Assembly (NCBI GenBank): GCA_900553595.1
Contig: USEC01000004.1
Location: 11,488 to 75,487 of the forward strand
Length of the DNA stretch: 64,000 bases
Direction of reading: 5' to 3'
Source of the DNA: an uncultured Prevotella sp.
GTDB lineage: Bacteria; Bacteroidota; Bacteroidia; Bacteroidales; Bacteroidaceae
Below, one piece after another: positions 34,059-42,973 of the stretch (position 1 is its first letter; each line of letters opens with the position of its first letter). The notes under the pieces were generated by a model. It was not told the origin of the DNA, made no database searches, and worked only from the letters and a program-made list of their open reading frames with translations. The position numbers and the translations under genes were made by a program.

Positions 34059-35033
34059 CCACAAACGATGCGAATAAGGAACCGTTGCCTCCGGGCAACG
34101 GTTGTTCAGCGTCTTCCCATTCAGCACTTGTTCATATTTCTGCACATATCGTTCTGCCATAAGGCGCGAGTTGAATTCATCGACAGCATATTCATGGCAC
34201 ACTTTGGGCGAATAATGATAATCGTTTATGATATGTGCTGCCATTTTTTCCCGTTCATCAGTAAGGAATCCCACCTCTTTGTTCACAAGTTCAGGCAGCG
34301 ACCCGTATGGAGTACCGAACACCGGTGCCCCGAAATAAAGACTTTCCGTTATGGCAAGTCCGAAAGGTTCGTCCCATGTCACTGGGAAAATCAAGCCTTT
34401 TGAACCGTTAAGAAGACTGCTTTTGCGCTCTCCTCCCACCATTCCATAGAATGAAATTCTCGGAGAAAACGTGAAACGCCACCCCATCTTAAAGTTGAAA
34501 CGGTAGCCGCCAAGCACTTTCAGTCGGGCACCAGGCATGGCCTTTGCCACATCTATCGCTCCCTTTACGTTCTTCACCTTCCATGCCGCCTTTCCAAGGA
34601 AGTGGAAGTAATCACGCTGCGCATCGAGATCTACCGTTCCATAATCGTCCCAATCCATTCCGTTATAGACATAGCACCCGCTTCCATGCCGCTCAGCATG
34701 GTTGCGACTGACAAACACCGTGTTCTTGTCGAGCTTCACTCCCAAGGTGTTGCCATGCATCGTCACGACATGGGGGAAGTCTGCCACGCTCTCCTCCACA
34801 AAGTTCTGGCAATGCAATATGTCTATGCCCTGCGGAATCTGTTCGGCAATCGGCACGCCCTGTCTGTAATGTACGACATCGGCGAAGCTGCATTCCGAAC
34901 CTGGGGCCGCCAACAATGTCACACGATGACCCATCTTATGTAGTTCCTTTGCAAGATACCACACCACACGCTGGGTGCCGCCATAGTCAAGTACGGGCAA
35001 CTTTGAATCGGGAATGCTCAGGAGGATATTCAT
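34050..35033 (-). CDS. GT4-family glycosyltransferase
   Basis: From the ATG at 35033 the protein has 327 residues and a GT-B-type sequence. It opens with an N-terminal Rossmann-like half (MNILLSIPDSKLPVLDYGGTQRVV, with a glycine-rich GGTQR acceptor-side loop). The C-terminal half has the family 4 EX7E segment EPFGLAITE followed by GAPVFGTPYGSLPEL. It probably transfers a sugar from an NDP donor in the cytoplasm to a glycan or lipid acceptor; the substrate cannot be read. The start 16 codons downstream of the longest frame is chosen because it gives the usual opening. It follows rny but is separated from it by a terminator. Confidence 0.85.
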   Translation of the reverse strand: MNILLSIPDSKLPVLDYGGTQRVVWYLAKELHKMGHRVTLLAAPGSECSFADVVHYRQGVPIAEQIPQGIDILHCQNFVEESVADFPHVVTMHGNTLGVKLDKNTVFVSRNHAERHGSGCYVYNGMDWDDYGTVDLDAQRDYFHFLGKAAWKVKNVKGAIDVAKAMPGARLKVLGGYRFNFKMGWRFTFSPRISFYGMVGGERKSSLLNGSKGLIFPVTWDEPFGLAITESLYFGAPVFGTPYGSLPELVNKEVGFLTDEREKMAAHIINDYHYSPKVCHEYAVDEFNSRLMAERYVQKYEQVLNGKTLNNRCPEATVPYSHRLWKK

Positions 35034-35065
35034 AAATTCTGCTTTTATATTGTTATAACAACCAA

Positions 35066-35112
35066 AATAAGGTGACTTCAAGTCGTATGCACTGCTTTGA
35101 AGCCACCTTATT
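35066..35112 (-). terminator. Terminator downstream of rny
   Basis: The outer stem AATAAGGTG (35066-35074) pairs with CACCTTATT (35104-35112). The inner CTTCAA (35076-35081) pairs with TTGAAG (35097-35102), with one mismatched pair between. A short T run follows on the minus strand. Confidence 0.75.
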
Positions 35113-35148
35113 ATATATATTGCCTATAAAGACAAATTTCTTGCTTTT

Positions 35149-36684
35149 TTACCTGGCGTAAGCCACAGAACGGGTCTCGCGGATGACGGTAATCTTCACC
35201 TGTCCCGGATAAGTCATCTCGGTCTGAATCTTGTTGGCTATCTCGCCCGACAGATTCTCCGTTTCCTTGTCGTCCATCTTGTCTGCTCCTACGATTACGC
35301 GCAGTTCACGACCAGCCTGGATAGCGTAGGTCTTTGTCACGCCGGGATACGACATTGCGATAGCTTCGAGGTCGTTGAGACGCTTGATGTAGGCTTCCAC
35401 GATTTCGCGACGGGCACCCGGACGTGCGCCGGAGATAGCGTCGCAGACCTGTACGATTGGTGCAAGCAGGGTGTTCATCTCCATTTCGTCGTGGTGTGCA
35501 CCGATAGCATTGCAGATGTCCGGCTTCTCCTTGTACTTCTCGGCAATCTTCGCACCGTACAGAGCGTGCGGCAGTTCGCTTTCCTCATCAGGCACCTTAC
35601 CTATATCATGCAACAGTCCCGCACGCTTGGCCTTCTTCGGGTTCAGTCCGAGTTCGGCTGCCATGACAGCGCAGAGGTTGGCTGTCTCGCGGGCATGCTG
35701 CAGGAGGTTCTGTCCGTATGAAGAACGATACTTCATCTTACCCACGATGCGGATGAGTTCCGGATGCAGACCATGTATGCCAAGGTCGATGGCTGTACGC
35801 TTACCTGTTTCGATTATCTCGTTGTCGAGCTGCTTCTTCACCTTTGCCACAACCTCCTCGATGCGTGCCGGGTGTATGCGTCCGTCGGACACGAGCTGAT
35901 GCAGGGCGAGGCGGCAGACTTCGCGGCGGACGGGGTCGAAGGCAGAGATAACGATAGCTTCTGGAGTGTCATCAACGACGATTTCCACACCTGTAGCAGC
36001 CTCCAAGGCACGGATGTTGCGTCCTTCTCTACCAATGATACGTCCCTTCACCTCATCATTGTCGATATGGAACACCGACACGGAATTCTCTATTGCGGTT
36101 TCAGTTGCAACGCGCTGTATGGTCTGTATCACTATTTTCTTGGCCTGGGTGTTGGCGTTAAGCTTTGCCTCGTCCATTATTTCGTTCACATAGCTTGCCG
36201 CATCTGTGCGTGCTTCGTCCTTAAGACTTTCCACGAGTCGGTTCTTAGCCTCCTCTGCGCTCAGTCCGGAAAGTTCCTCCAGCTTCTCGCGTTCCTTGCT
36301 CTGCATCTTCTCAAGTTCCTCCTGCTTGATGCTGAGGAGTTTCTTCTCGTTGTCGATGCGCTGCTGGTTCTGCTCCACTTCCTGTTTGCGGCGGCCGAGT
36401 TCTTCCTGACGCTGATTGAGCGATATTTCGCGCTGTTTGAGTCGGTTCTCACTCTGTTGGATCTTCTGGTTGCGCACCTGCACTTCCTTTTCAAGTTCCG
36501 ATTTCTTGTTGAGGAATTTCTCCTTCACTTCAAGGAGTTTCTTCTCTTTCACCACCTCGGCTTCCTTGTTGGCTGCCGCTATCATTTCGTTATATTTTCC
36601 CTTTATGACATAAAGGAAAATGGCATAGCCGCAAACGCCTCCCACCAGGAGAGCTACGACGGCCGTTATTGTATAACCAATCAT
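35149..36684 (-). CDS. rny: Ribonuclease Y
   Basis: RNase Y is a membrane-anchored endoribonuclease that starts mRNA decay. The 511-residue protein has an N-terminal membrane helix (about 4-28). A long charged coiled coil follows (about 30-190, rich in Lys, Glu and Gln). Next is a KH RNA-binding domain (KGRIIGREGRNIRALE, about 208-223). The HD phosphohydrolase domain has LLHDIGK with metal ligands H359 and D360, and GAHHDEME further on. Length and order match the family. It follows zapA by 14 nt; that neighbourhood (coiled-coil gene, zapA, rny) forms one transcription unit. Confidence 0.96.
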   Translation of the reverse strand: MIGYTITAVVALLVGGVCGYAIFLYVIKGKYNEMIAAANKEAEVVKEKKLLEVKEKFLNKKSELEKEVQVRNQKIQQSENRLKQREISLNQRQEELGRRKQEVEQNQQRIDNEKKLLSIKQEELEKMQSKEREKLEELSGLSAEEAKNRLVESLKDEARTDAASYVNEIMDEAKLNANTQAKKIVIQTIQRVATETAIENSVSVFHIDNDEVKGRIIGREGRNIRALEAATGVEIVVDDTPEAIVISAFDPVRREVCRLALHQLVSDGRIHPARIEEVVAKVKKQLDNEIIETGKRTAIDLGIHGLHPELIRIVGKMKYRSSYGQNLLQHARETANLCAVMAAELGLNPKKAKRAGLLHDIGKVPDEESELPHALYGAKIAEKYKEKPDICNAIGAHHDEMEMNTLLAPIVQVCDAISGARPGARREIVEAYIKRLNDLEAIAMSYPGVTKTYAIQAGRELRVIVGADKMDDKETENLSGEIANKIQTEMTYPGQVKITVIRETRSVAYAR

Positions 36685-36698
36685 TTTAAGTATTTAAT

Positions 36699-37019
36699 TT
36701 AAGTAATATTCTCTTTTTTCTTCACTATAACTTCCTCAATTTCTGAAGTCAACTCTCTGAGAATATCACTGAAAGGCTTGGTGTCGTTGCGCTTCAGCTC
36801 CATTTCGTAGCGAAGGGCAATCTCGATAAGGGCCATGTAGAGAAGGTTCTTCTCGTTCGTAGGCCCAGCATATCGTGACGCATAAGCATTCACAGTATCT
36901 GTTATAAGCGTTGCCGCGTCACGATAGAGGGGTTCGTCCTCCGGGCGGACATTCACGGGAATGTCCGTATCATAGACATGCAGTCTTATTCTTAATTTCT
37001 CGTTGTTTTCTCCAGCCAT
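36699..37019 (-). CDS. zapA: Cell division protein ZapA
   Basis: ZapA binds FtsZ and bundles its filaments at the division site. The 106-residue protein has the family opening KLRIRLHVYDTDIPVNVRPEDEPLYRDAA followed by a C-terminal helix (YMALIEIALRYEMELKRND) that forms the dimer coiled coil. It is 9 nt after a small coiled-coil gene and 14 nt before rny. Confidence 0.9.
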   Translation of the reverse strand: MAGENNEKLRIRLHVYDTDIPVNVRPEDEPLYRDAATLITDTVNAYASRYAGPTNEKNLLYMALIEIALRYEMELKRNDTKPFSDILRELTSEIEEVIVKKKENIT

Positions 37020-37028
37020 TGCAAAGTG

Positions 37029-37322
37029 TTATTTTTCGCTTATTAGCGTTATACACTTGTCAACATCACGGATAAGCTTCGCCATGCGCTTCTGCGCAGC
37101 AAGCATATCGCCATCAGTGATTTCAAGCATCCTCGCCGTTTTCAGGCTTTCATAGTCATTACGGGCCTGTGCCAGCTGCCCTTCTAGCAGCCTGACGCGC
37201 TCGTTGCGCTCGCCAATAGCCGTTTTCAGAGACGCATTTTCCGCCTCCAAATCCTTGTATTGCAGAAGCATCTGCCTCACACGGGTGGCGAAGAGCTTCA
37301 AATCGTTGCTGTTGGCATCCAT
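37029..37322 (-). CDS. Small coiled-coil protein upstream of zapA
   Basis: From the ATG at 37322 the protein has 97 residues, nearly all helical. A heptad pattern runs through LKLFATRVRQMLLQYKDLEAE and LKTAIGERNERVRLLEGQLAQ (written here in two separate stretches). It has no signal peptide or membrane segment. It is the first gene of the unit with zapA and rny and has its own full promoter 18 nt upstream. It may be a division-associated coiled coil (in role like ZapB), but I cannot show homology. The longer frame starting at 37364 runs through the promoter and is not used. Confidence 0.7.
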   Translation of the reverse strand: MDANSNDLKLFATRVRQMLLQYKDLEAENASLKTAIGERNERVRLLEGQLAQARNDYESLKTARMLEITDGDMLAAQKRMAKLIRDVDKCITLISEK

Positions 37323-37339
37323 AATACTATTATTGACTA

Positions 37340-37371
37340 CAAAATTAGCAGAATTATTTGACAATCACAAA
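37340..37371 (-). promoter_or_regulatory. Promoter of the coiled-coil/zapA/rny unit
   Basis: On the minus strand TTTG (37371-37368), a 20-nt spacer, then TAATTTTG (37347-37340). The predicted leader is only about 10 nt. Confidence 0.75.
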
Positions 37372-37460
37372 TTATTGACTATATATTTCTGCACATTCCT
37401 GCACTTTTTCCTTTCATTTCGTGCTTACAGACGTGTGCAGGCCGCTACAGTATTCCCCGC

Positions 37461-38093
37461 TTACTTCTTTCCGTCGGCGTCGTCAGCCGGTTTCGGCTCT
37501 TTCTTTGCGAGCATCACTACCTGATAGACGAAGTCGGTAATCCATTTCTGCGAGAATCCCAAACGCTTGTCGTACTGACGGATAGCCAGCACGGTCTTTA
37601 TCACGCCGGCATCCTTATAGTCGTTCTTGTTGAAGATGTCGGCAACGGTCTTCTCGGTCATAGTGTAGAGGGCCTTCTTGAAGATTGACGGCAGGCGCAA
37701 CTTGAACTTCATGAGATTGCCCATGAGCATCATCAAGTCCTGTGTAAAGCCCTGGAACTGTATCATATAGGTCTGTACATCCTGCGGCTTGCGGCAGTTC
37801 TTGCGAATGCTTGCATCGATTTCCTTGAAGAAGCTTTCGTCTGTGCCATACATCTGTGTAAGCATCTTGGCGCAATGTTTCTTCTCTCCGAGCCCCAACT
37901 TGTTGTTGAGTGTCGGCACATGGAGTGTCGTCTTGAACACACGGAGGTCGGGCAGCATTGCGAGGTTGGTGATTCCCAGATTGGATGCGATGGAGGCCTG
38001 GAAATATACACGCACAAGATTCATGTAATCTTCCATTCCACCGACTTTGGTATTGTCTTCCTTTTTTCCAAAAAGTTTTGATAATATTCCCAT
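37461..38093 (-). CDS. Conserved hypothetical protein, 210 aa
   Basis: I do not recognise a named family. The protein is soluble and mostly helical. It has a basic N-terminus (MGILSKLFGKKEDNTK), a middle with MLPDLRVFKTTLHVPTLNNK, and a Met-rich helix (QDLMMLMGNLMKFKLRLP). It ends in an acidic, alanine-rich tail. No signal peptide or catalytic motif is seen. It has its own promoter upstream and is separated from the zapA unit by about 90 nt, so it is probably monocistronic. The amphipathic first residues could associate with the membrane, but this is a guess. Confidence 0.65.
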   Translation of the reverse strand: MGILSKLFGKKEDNTKVGGMEDYMNLVRVYFQASIASNLGITNLAMLPDLRVFKTTLHVPTLNNKLGLGEKKHCAKMLTQMYGTDESFFKEIDASIRKNCRKPQDVQTYMIQFQGFTQDLMMLMGNLMKFKLRLPSIFKKALYTMTEKTVADIFNKNDYKDAGVIKTVLAIRQYDKRLGFSQKWITDFVYQVVMLAKKEPKPADDADGKK

Positions 38094-38123
38094 TGTTTCG
38101 TTTATACATTAATAATATTAGCG

Positions 38124-38155
38124 CAAAATTAATACATTTTCGGCAGTTTCACAAA
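38124..38155 (-). promoter_or_regulatory. Promoter of the 210-aa hypothetical gene
   Basis: On the minus strand TTTG (38155-38152), a 20-nt spacer, then TAATTTTG (38131-38124), about 30 nt before the ATG. Confidence 0.75.
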
Positions 38156-38435
38156 TATTTCAGAGGCAATCGAAGCGACAGACTAAAAAAAGATGCTCAT
38201 CCGTGTCTTTTCCGTCGAAGAACAGGCATCCGAGAAACTGGCATCAGGCACACCGGCAAATATCGGACAAACACGGCGCCTTAGTGGTAAAAATGTTTGA
38301 CAACGCGAACTCACAAAATAGAGAAAGGAATCTGCCGAAAACCTGGTTTCGCTCCGTCCCAAACGCCCTTTTCGGCGAAAAAGCACGACCTCGCACCACA
38401 AGGAAGGCTTGTCTGCACCGCAAAAGGAACTTGTT

Positions 38436-38481
38436 CTTGCCTCAGAAAAGCCTTGATTACAAGGCAAACAAGGCTTGTTTT
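38436..38481. repeat. AAACAAGGCTTCTTT repeat cluster, degenerate (copy 4)
   Basis: A partial inverted unit (AAAAGCCTTGATTAC, 38446-38460) is followed by a direct unit (CAAACAAGGCTTGTTTTTC, 38465-38483). Weaker relatives (AAGGCTTGTCTGCA) lie just upstream near 38404. It is the most worn of the six clusters. Confidence 0.6.
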
Positions 38482-38764
38482 TCACGTTATTCATATAGAC
38501 ACAGACTCGACCCATCGGCAAAGCAGCACAGAAACCGCTATAAACCAGCGCATTACCCCAAACCGCCCATTTTCAAGCAAAACTTTCCACGACACCGTTT
38601 CCTGCCCGGCACCGCCATTCTCAGCAATCAGAAACCCACATTACAAAGCAAATATAAGACAAGAAAAACCCCGAAAAACCGCACTGTCAGCACCGCACAC
38701 ACGCCTCTTGGAAGCCCAAACGAGACGAAAGGCAGGACCAACGCCGAAAGCATCCGTCGGCGGC

Positions 38765-38922
38765 GTCAAAACAGAAGTTATCGGAAGTTAGGCTTCGCCG
38801 GAAGTTAAAGGAAGATAACGGACAATAGCAGAACCCATTGAAAACTAATGGTAATGTCCGTTACCTTCCATCCGCCATAGGCGGATTAACTTCCGATAAC
38901 TTCGGCTAACTCCCGTTTTGAC
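38765..38922. repeat. 158-bp palindromic multi-hairpin element
   Basis: The ends GTCAAAAC (38765-38772) and GTTTTGAC (38915-38922) are complementary. Inside, 38774-38790 is an exact 17-bp complement of 38887-38903. Next, 38810-38823 pairs with 38856-38869 with one mismatch. Two small hairpins, GGCTTCGCC and ATCCGCC/GGCGGAT (38870-38886), branch off. The whole can fold into a cloverleaf-like form. It may be a small mobile element or a repeated structured RNA. Confidence 0.7.
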
Positions 38923-38986
38923 ACACCTCCTTCGGTATAGCACAAAGTTTTTCTTATTTTTCAATAGGTTATTCCAAGTTTTTTCA

Positions 38987-38994
38987 TAACTTTG
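38987..38994 (+). promoter_or_regulatory. Candidate -7 element for rfbA
   Basis: TAACTTTG, 52 nt before the rfbA start. No clear -33 TTG box at the usual distance. Confidence 0.5.
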
Positions 38995-39046
38995 CAGAAA
39001 TTATCTGCACAAAATAAAATTAACACTATAACACCAGTTTGTATTC

Positions 39047-39928
39047 ATGAAAGGTATCGTATTAGCTGGTGGGTCTGGCACAAGACTCTACCCCATCACA
39101 AAAGGAATAAGCAAACAGCTTATCCCGATTTTCGACAAACCAATGGTTTACTACCCTATTTCAGTGCTGATGCTGGCGGATATCAGAGAGATTCTCATCA
39201 TTTCCACACCGACAGACTTGCCCATGTTCAAGCGTCTTCTGGGCGACGGACACGACATGGGGGTGCATTTTGAATACGCGGAACAACCCTACCCAGGCGG
39301 TCTGGCGCAGGCCTTCACCATAGGCAAGGACTTCATCGGTGACGACTGTGCATGCCTTGTGCTCGGCGACAACATCTTCTACGGCGCCGGCTTCACCGCC
39401 ATGCTCCAGGAAAGTGTGCGCGCGGCGGAAAAGGACAACAAGGCTACCGTCTTCGGCTACTATGTGAACGACCCCGAACGTTACGGCGTGGCGGAGTTCG
39501 ACGACAACGGCAACTGTCTCAGCATTGAGGAGAAGCCGGAGCATCCGAAGAGCAACTATGCCGTGGTGGGACTCTACTTCTACCCAAACAGCGTGGTGGA
39601 AATAGCCCACAACATAAAGCCAAGCGCACGAGGCGAACTCGAGATCACCACCGTCAATCAGGAGTATCTGAAACGTGGCGAACTCATGGTGCAGACACTG
39701 CAACGCGGATTTGCATGGCTTGACACCGGAACCCACGACAGTCTGTCGGAAGCAAGCACATTCATAGAGGTGATAGAGAAGCGTCAGGGACAGAAGATAG
39801 CATGCCTTGAAGAGATTGCATTCAGAAAAGGATGGATAGGAAAGGAACAGCTTCTTGAATGCGCCGAGCCGATGAAAAAGAACGAATACGGCAAATACCT
39901 CATACGACTGAGCGAAAACAAAGGATAA
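39047..39928 (+). CDS. rfbA: Glucose-1-phosphate thymidylyltransferase
   Basis: RfbA joins glucose-1-phosphate and dTTP to dTDP-glucose, the first step to dTDP-L-rhamnose. The 293-residue protein opens with the nucleotidyltransferase signature KGIVLAGGSGTRLYPIT (2-18). The sugar-phosphate site lysine is in ISKQLIPIFDKPM, and QPYPGGLAQAF and GDNIFYG are typical of RmlA. Length is normal. It heads a unit with the wzc-like gene 21 nt downstream. rfbD lies 9.5 kb away and rfbB/rfbC are not in the window. Confidence 0.95.
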   Translation: MKGIVLAGGSGTRLYPITKGISKQLIPIFDKPMVYYPISVLMLADIREILIISTPTDLPMFKRLLGDGHDMGVHFEYAEQPYPGGLAQAFTIGKDFIGDDCACLVLGDNIFYGAGFTAMLQESVRAAEKDNKATVFGYYVNDPERYGVAEFDDNGNCLSIEEKPEHPKSNYAVVGLYFYPNSVVEIAHNIKPSARGELEITTVNQEYLKRGELMVQTLQRGFAWLDTGTHDSLSEASTFIEVIEKRQGQKIACLEEIAFRKGWIGKEQLLECAEPMKKNEYGKYLIRLSENKG

Positions 39929-39949
39929 AAACACATCACAACATAAAAA

Positions 39950-42508
39950 ATGGAAGAGAACAAAAACTCAGGACTTCAAAACGTCCAACCCGAAGAAAAC
40001 GGTTCTTCGTTTAATTTTGCCACCATTTTTGCGACATTCATTCTCAACTGGCAGTGGTTCCTGCTGTCAGTGGTACTATGCCTCGGAGTGGCTGCCGCAT
40101 ATCTGCGATACACCAAGCCGGTGTATCAGGCAAACGTAAAATTCCTCATCAAGGACGACGACAAAAACAAACCATACGGCGGACGTAATTCAACACTGAA
40201 CACCACCACACTCGGTTTGATAACCAACTCCGACGGTTTCGACAATGAGTTGTCTATCCTCTCGTCGGCGACTTTGGCACAACAGACAGTGAGAGACCTG
40301 AAACTCTATGTCACTTACTTCATGGAGACGAGAGTGACCACAACAGAGTATTACCTCACACAACCCATCAGTGTCGATCTCGACCAGCCGCATCTGGAAG
40401 CCCTCAAGGTGCCTATCTCGCTCACAATAGAGCGCGAAGGAAGCGAATACACCGTAAAAGGTCAATACACATACGTTCCTGACGACATTAGCAAGCCGTC
40501 AAGAACCTACCAGATAGACAAGAAATTCAACCGTTTCCCAGCTACCATCAACACAAGCGTGGGTCTAATAAGCTTCAACATCAACGCCAACACCCCGATG
40601 CCGGAAGGCAGAAAGCTCATGATTACGCTTATGTCGCCGAAGATGGCGGCACAGAAATTCTGCAAAGCAATGCAGGTGGCACAGTTCTCGAAGACCACCA
40701 CAATTGCCAACATAACACTGAACGACCACGTTGCACAGCGTGCCTTCGACTATCTCAAGCAGCTTGCCGTGTGCTACAACCGACAGGCCAACGAGGACAA
40801 GAACGAAATCGCCCTGCGTACGGAGAAGTTCATCAACAGCCGTCTTGAAAAAATCAACAACGAGCTGGGACACACCGAAGGACAGCTGGAGGCGACAAAA
40901 CGCCAATACGGTGTGGTGAACCAACTGGCAAACTCAACCCAGTACCTGACAAACCAGGACTCTTACAACCAGAAACTTGTTGAAGCAAACACGCAGATAG
41001 AACTGTTGCGCAGCCTCAACGACTACATCAACGAGCCCAGCAACCGCTATCAGACACTGCCTTCAAACGTGGGTCTGGTGGATGCGGCAACGACTTCGCT
41101 CATCAGCCGCTACAACGAGGTGGTGATAGAGCGCAACCATCTGCTGCGCAGCGCAAGCGAGTCGAGTCCCACCGTGGCACCGCTCACAGCACAACTCGAC
41201 GAGTTGCAGGGCAGCATACGCCGTGCCATGAGCCAGGCGCGCCGCAATCTTGAAATCCAGCGCGACAACATCGCACAGCAATACGCAAAATACACCGGCC
41301 AGGTGTCATCAACCCCGGAACAGGACCGCATCCTCACACAGATAGGACGCCAGCAGGAAGTGAAGTCGGGACTTTACCTTATGCTCCTGCAGAAGCGCGA
41401 GGAGAACTCCATTTCACTCGCTGCCACAGCCGACAAGGGACGCGTAATCGACGACCCGGTAATCCTGGGTAAGGTGAGTCCTAAGTCGTCCATGATTCTG
41501 CTCATCGCACTGATTCTAGGCATAGCCATTCCTGCCGGTATCCTCTACCTCATCAATTTCCTGCGCTACAAGATTGAAGGACACGACGATGTGGTGGCTC
41601 TCACCAAGCTTCCAATCATTGCCGATGTCGCAATAGCAAGCGACCAAGCGAAGACAAAGGCCGACATTGTGGTGCATGAGGACAAGAACAACATGATGGA
41701 AGAGGTGTTCCGCTCCATGCGTACCAACCTGCAGTTCATGCTAAAGGAGGGACAAAAAGCCATGATGTTCACTTCAACGACTTCGGGAGAAGGAAAGACT
41801 TTCACCGCAGCCAACCTCGCCATGAGCTTCGCGCTGCTCGACAAGAAGGTCATCCTCGTGGGTCTTGACATCAGAAAGCCACGACTCGCCGAACTGTTCG
41901 AGATTGACGACCATCATCACGGCATCACCAATCTGCTCGTAAACGAGAACAACACATGGGAAACTGTGAAGGGACAGATTATTGAATCGGGCGTAAACAA
42001 GAACCTGCAACTGCTTATGGCTGGTCCGATTCCGCCGAACCCCGCCGAGCTTATGACAAGAAAGAGCCTCGACGACATCATGGACATACTGAAGGAGAAG
42101 TACGACTATGTCATCATCGACACCGCCCCCGTAGGTCTCGTTACCGACACCTTGCAGATAGGACGCGTGAGCGACATCACAGTATATCTGTGCCGTGCCG
42201 ACTATACACCGAAGGCTGCATTCGGACTCATCAACCAGTTGAGCGAAGAAGAGAAACTTCCGAACATCTGTGTCGTCATCAACGGCATCGATATGGCCAA
42301 GAAGAAGTACGGCTACTACTACGGTTACGGAAAATACGGTAAGTACGGCAAGTACGGTTACGGCAGATATGGCAAGTACGGTTCGTATGGAAAATACGGA
42401 AAGTATGGCAATTATGGAGGTTATGGAAACTATGGCAACTACGGAGGCTACGGCAACTATAACAAGAGCAGATATGGCAATGCTAACGATGACTCCATAA
42501 AAGTGTAA
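39950..42508 (+). CDS. Wzc-like polysaccharide co-polymerase / tyrosine autokinase
   Basis: This inner-membrane protein controls polysaccharide chain length and export. The 852-residue protein has an N-terminal Wzz domain with a first membrane helix (about 28-48). A long periplasmic coiled-coil region follows, then a second membrane helix (about 507-530). The cytoplasmic BY-kinase domain has Walker A TSTTSGEGKT (608-617, K616), Walker A' VILVGLDIRKP and Walker B YVIIDTAP. The tail from about 787 is almost only Tyr, Gly, Lys and Asn, with 21 tyrosines in about 60 residues; in this family such tyrosines are autophosphorylation sites. It is cotranscribed with rfbA and probably works with the Wza-type lipoprotein at 31747. 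Confidence 0.92.
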   Translation: MEENKNSGLQNVQPEENGSSFNFATIFATFILNWQWFLLSVVLCLGVAAAYLRYTKPVYQANVKFLIKDDDKNKPYGGRNSTLNTTTLGLITNSDGFDNELSILSSATLAQQTVRDLKLYVTYFMETRVTTTEYYLTQPISVDLDQPHLEALKVPISLTIEREGSEYTVKGQYTYVPDDISKPSRTYQIDKKFNRFPATINTSVGLISFNINANTPMPEGRKLMITLMSPKMAAQKFCKAMQVAQFSKTTTIANITLNDHVAQRAFDYLKQLAVCYNRQANEDKNEIALRTEKFINSRLEKINNELGHTEGQLEATKRQYGVVNQLANSTQYLTNQDSYNQKLVEANTQIELLRSLNDYINEPSNRYQTLPSNVGLVDAATTSLISRYNEVVIERNHLLRSASESSPTVAPLTAQLDELQGSIRRAMSQARRNLEIQRDNIAQQYAKYTGQVSSTPEQDRILTQIGRQQEVKSGLYLMLLQKREENSISLAATADKGRVIDDPVILGKVSPKSSMILLIALILGIAIPAGILYLINFLRYKIEGHDDVVALTKLPIIADVAIASDQAKTKADIVVHEDKNNMMEEVFRSMRTNLQFMLKEGQKAMMFTSTTSGEGKTFTAANLAMSFALLDKKVILVGLDIRKPRLAELFEIDDHHHGITNLLVNENNTWETVKGQIIESGVNKNLQLLMAGPIPPNPAELMTRKSLDDIMDILKEKYDYVIIDTAPVGLVTDTLQIGRVSDITVYLCRADYTPKAAFGLINQLSEEEKLPNICVVINGIDMAKKKYGYYYGYGKYGKYGKYGYGRYGKYGSYGKYGKYGNYGGYGNYGNYGGYGNYNKSRYGNANDDSIKV

Positions 42509-42534
42509 CGTAACACAACCGTCCCAACAACATA

Positions 42535-42963
42535 ATGACAATAGCAATAGACTTTGACGGAACAGTGGTGGAACACTGTTACCCGGAAATCGGAAGAGAA
42601 ATTCCATTCGCCACGGAGACACTGCGCATGCTTATCAAGGACGGGCACAAGCTCATCCTGTGGAGCGTGCGCGAGGACAGGCTCCTTGACGAAGCCGTAA
42701 ACTGGTGCAAAGAGCGTGGAGTGGAATTCTATGCAGTGAACAAAGACTATCCGGAGGAGAAGGTGGAATACAACAACCACTTCTCAAGAAAGCTCAAGGT
42801 AGATTTGTTCATCGACGACCGCAACATCGGTGGGCTGCCCGACTGGGGCATGATTTACCGCATGGTAAACGAAGGTCTGACATTCAACGACCTGATACGC
42901 GAAGCCAGCAGGTCGATAGATGCACACAAACCACCTAAGAAAAAGCATTGGTGGAACGTATAA
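42535..42963 (+). CDS. Small HAD-like hydrolase (BT0820-like)
   Basis: The 142-residue cytoplasmic protein has the HAD nucleophile motif AIDFDGTVVEH, with D6 and D8 near the N-terminus. LILWSVRED contains the serine region of motif II, and VDLFIDDRNIGG is the acidic motif IV. It lacks a cap domain. It resembles the small HAD-like proteins of Bacteroides such as BT0820, whose substrate is not established as far as I know. It follows the wzc-like gene by 26 nt and ends the unit; a very long hairpin follows. Confidence 0.75.
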   Translation: MTIAIDFDGTVVEHCYPEIGREIPFATETLRMLIKDGHKLILWSVREDRLLDEAVNWCKERGVEFYAVNKDYPEEKVEYNNHFSRKLKVDLFIDDRNIGGLPDWGMIYRMVNEGLTFNDLIREASRSIDAHKPPKKKHWWNV

Positions 42964-42973
42964 AAACGAAATA

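Larger units (their letters stand above)
38094..39046. other. Large non-coding region with two repeat elements
   Basis: About 950 nt lie between the divergent 210-aa hypothetical gene and rfbA. The region holds a promoter at each end, a degenerate copy of the AAACAAGGCTTCTTT repeat (about 38436-38481) and a 158-bp palindromic element (38765-38922). Two overlapping plus-strand open frames (38203-38808 and 38297-38791) run through these repeats. They are rich in Arg, Lys, His and Pro without domain structure, so I treat them as chance frames. Confidence 0.6.

Noticed and set aside
38203..38808. 201-codon plus-strand open frame in the region before rfbA, and a second overlapping frame
   Set aside because: It runs through two repeat elements, is rich in basic residues and proline, has no domain pattern and no promoter in its direction.
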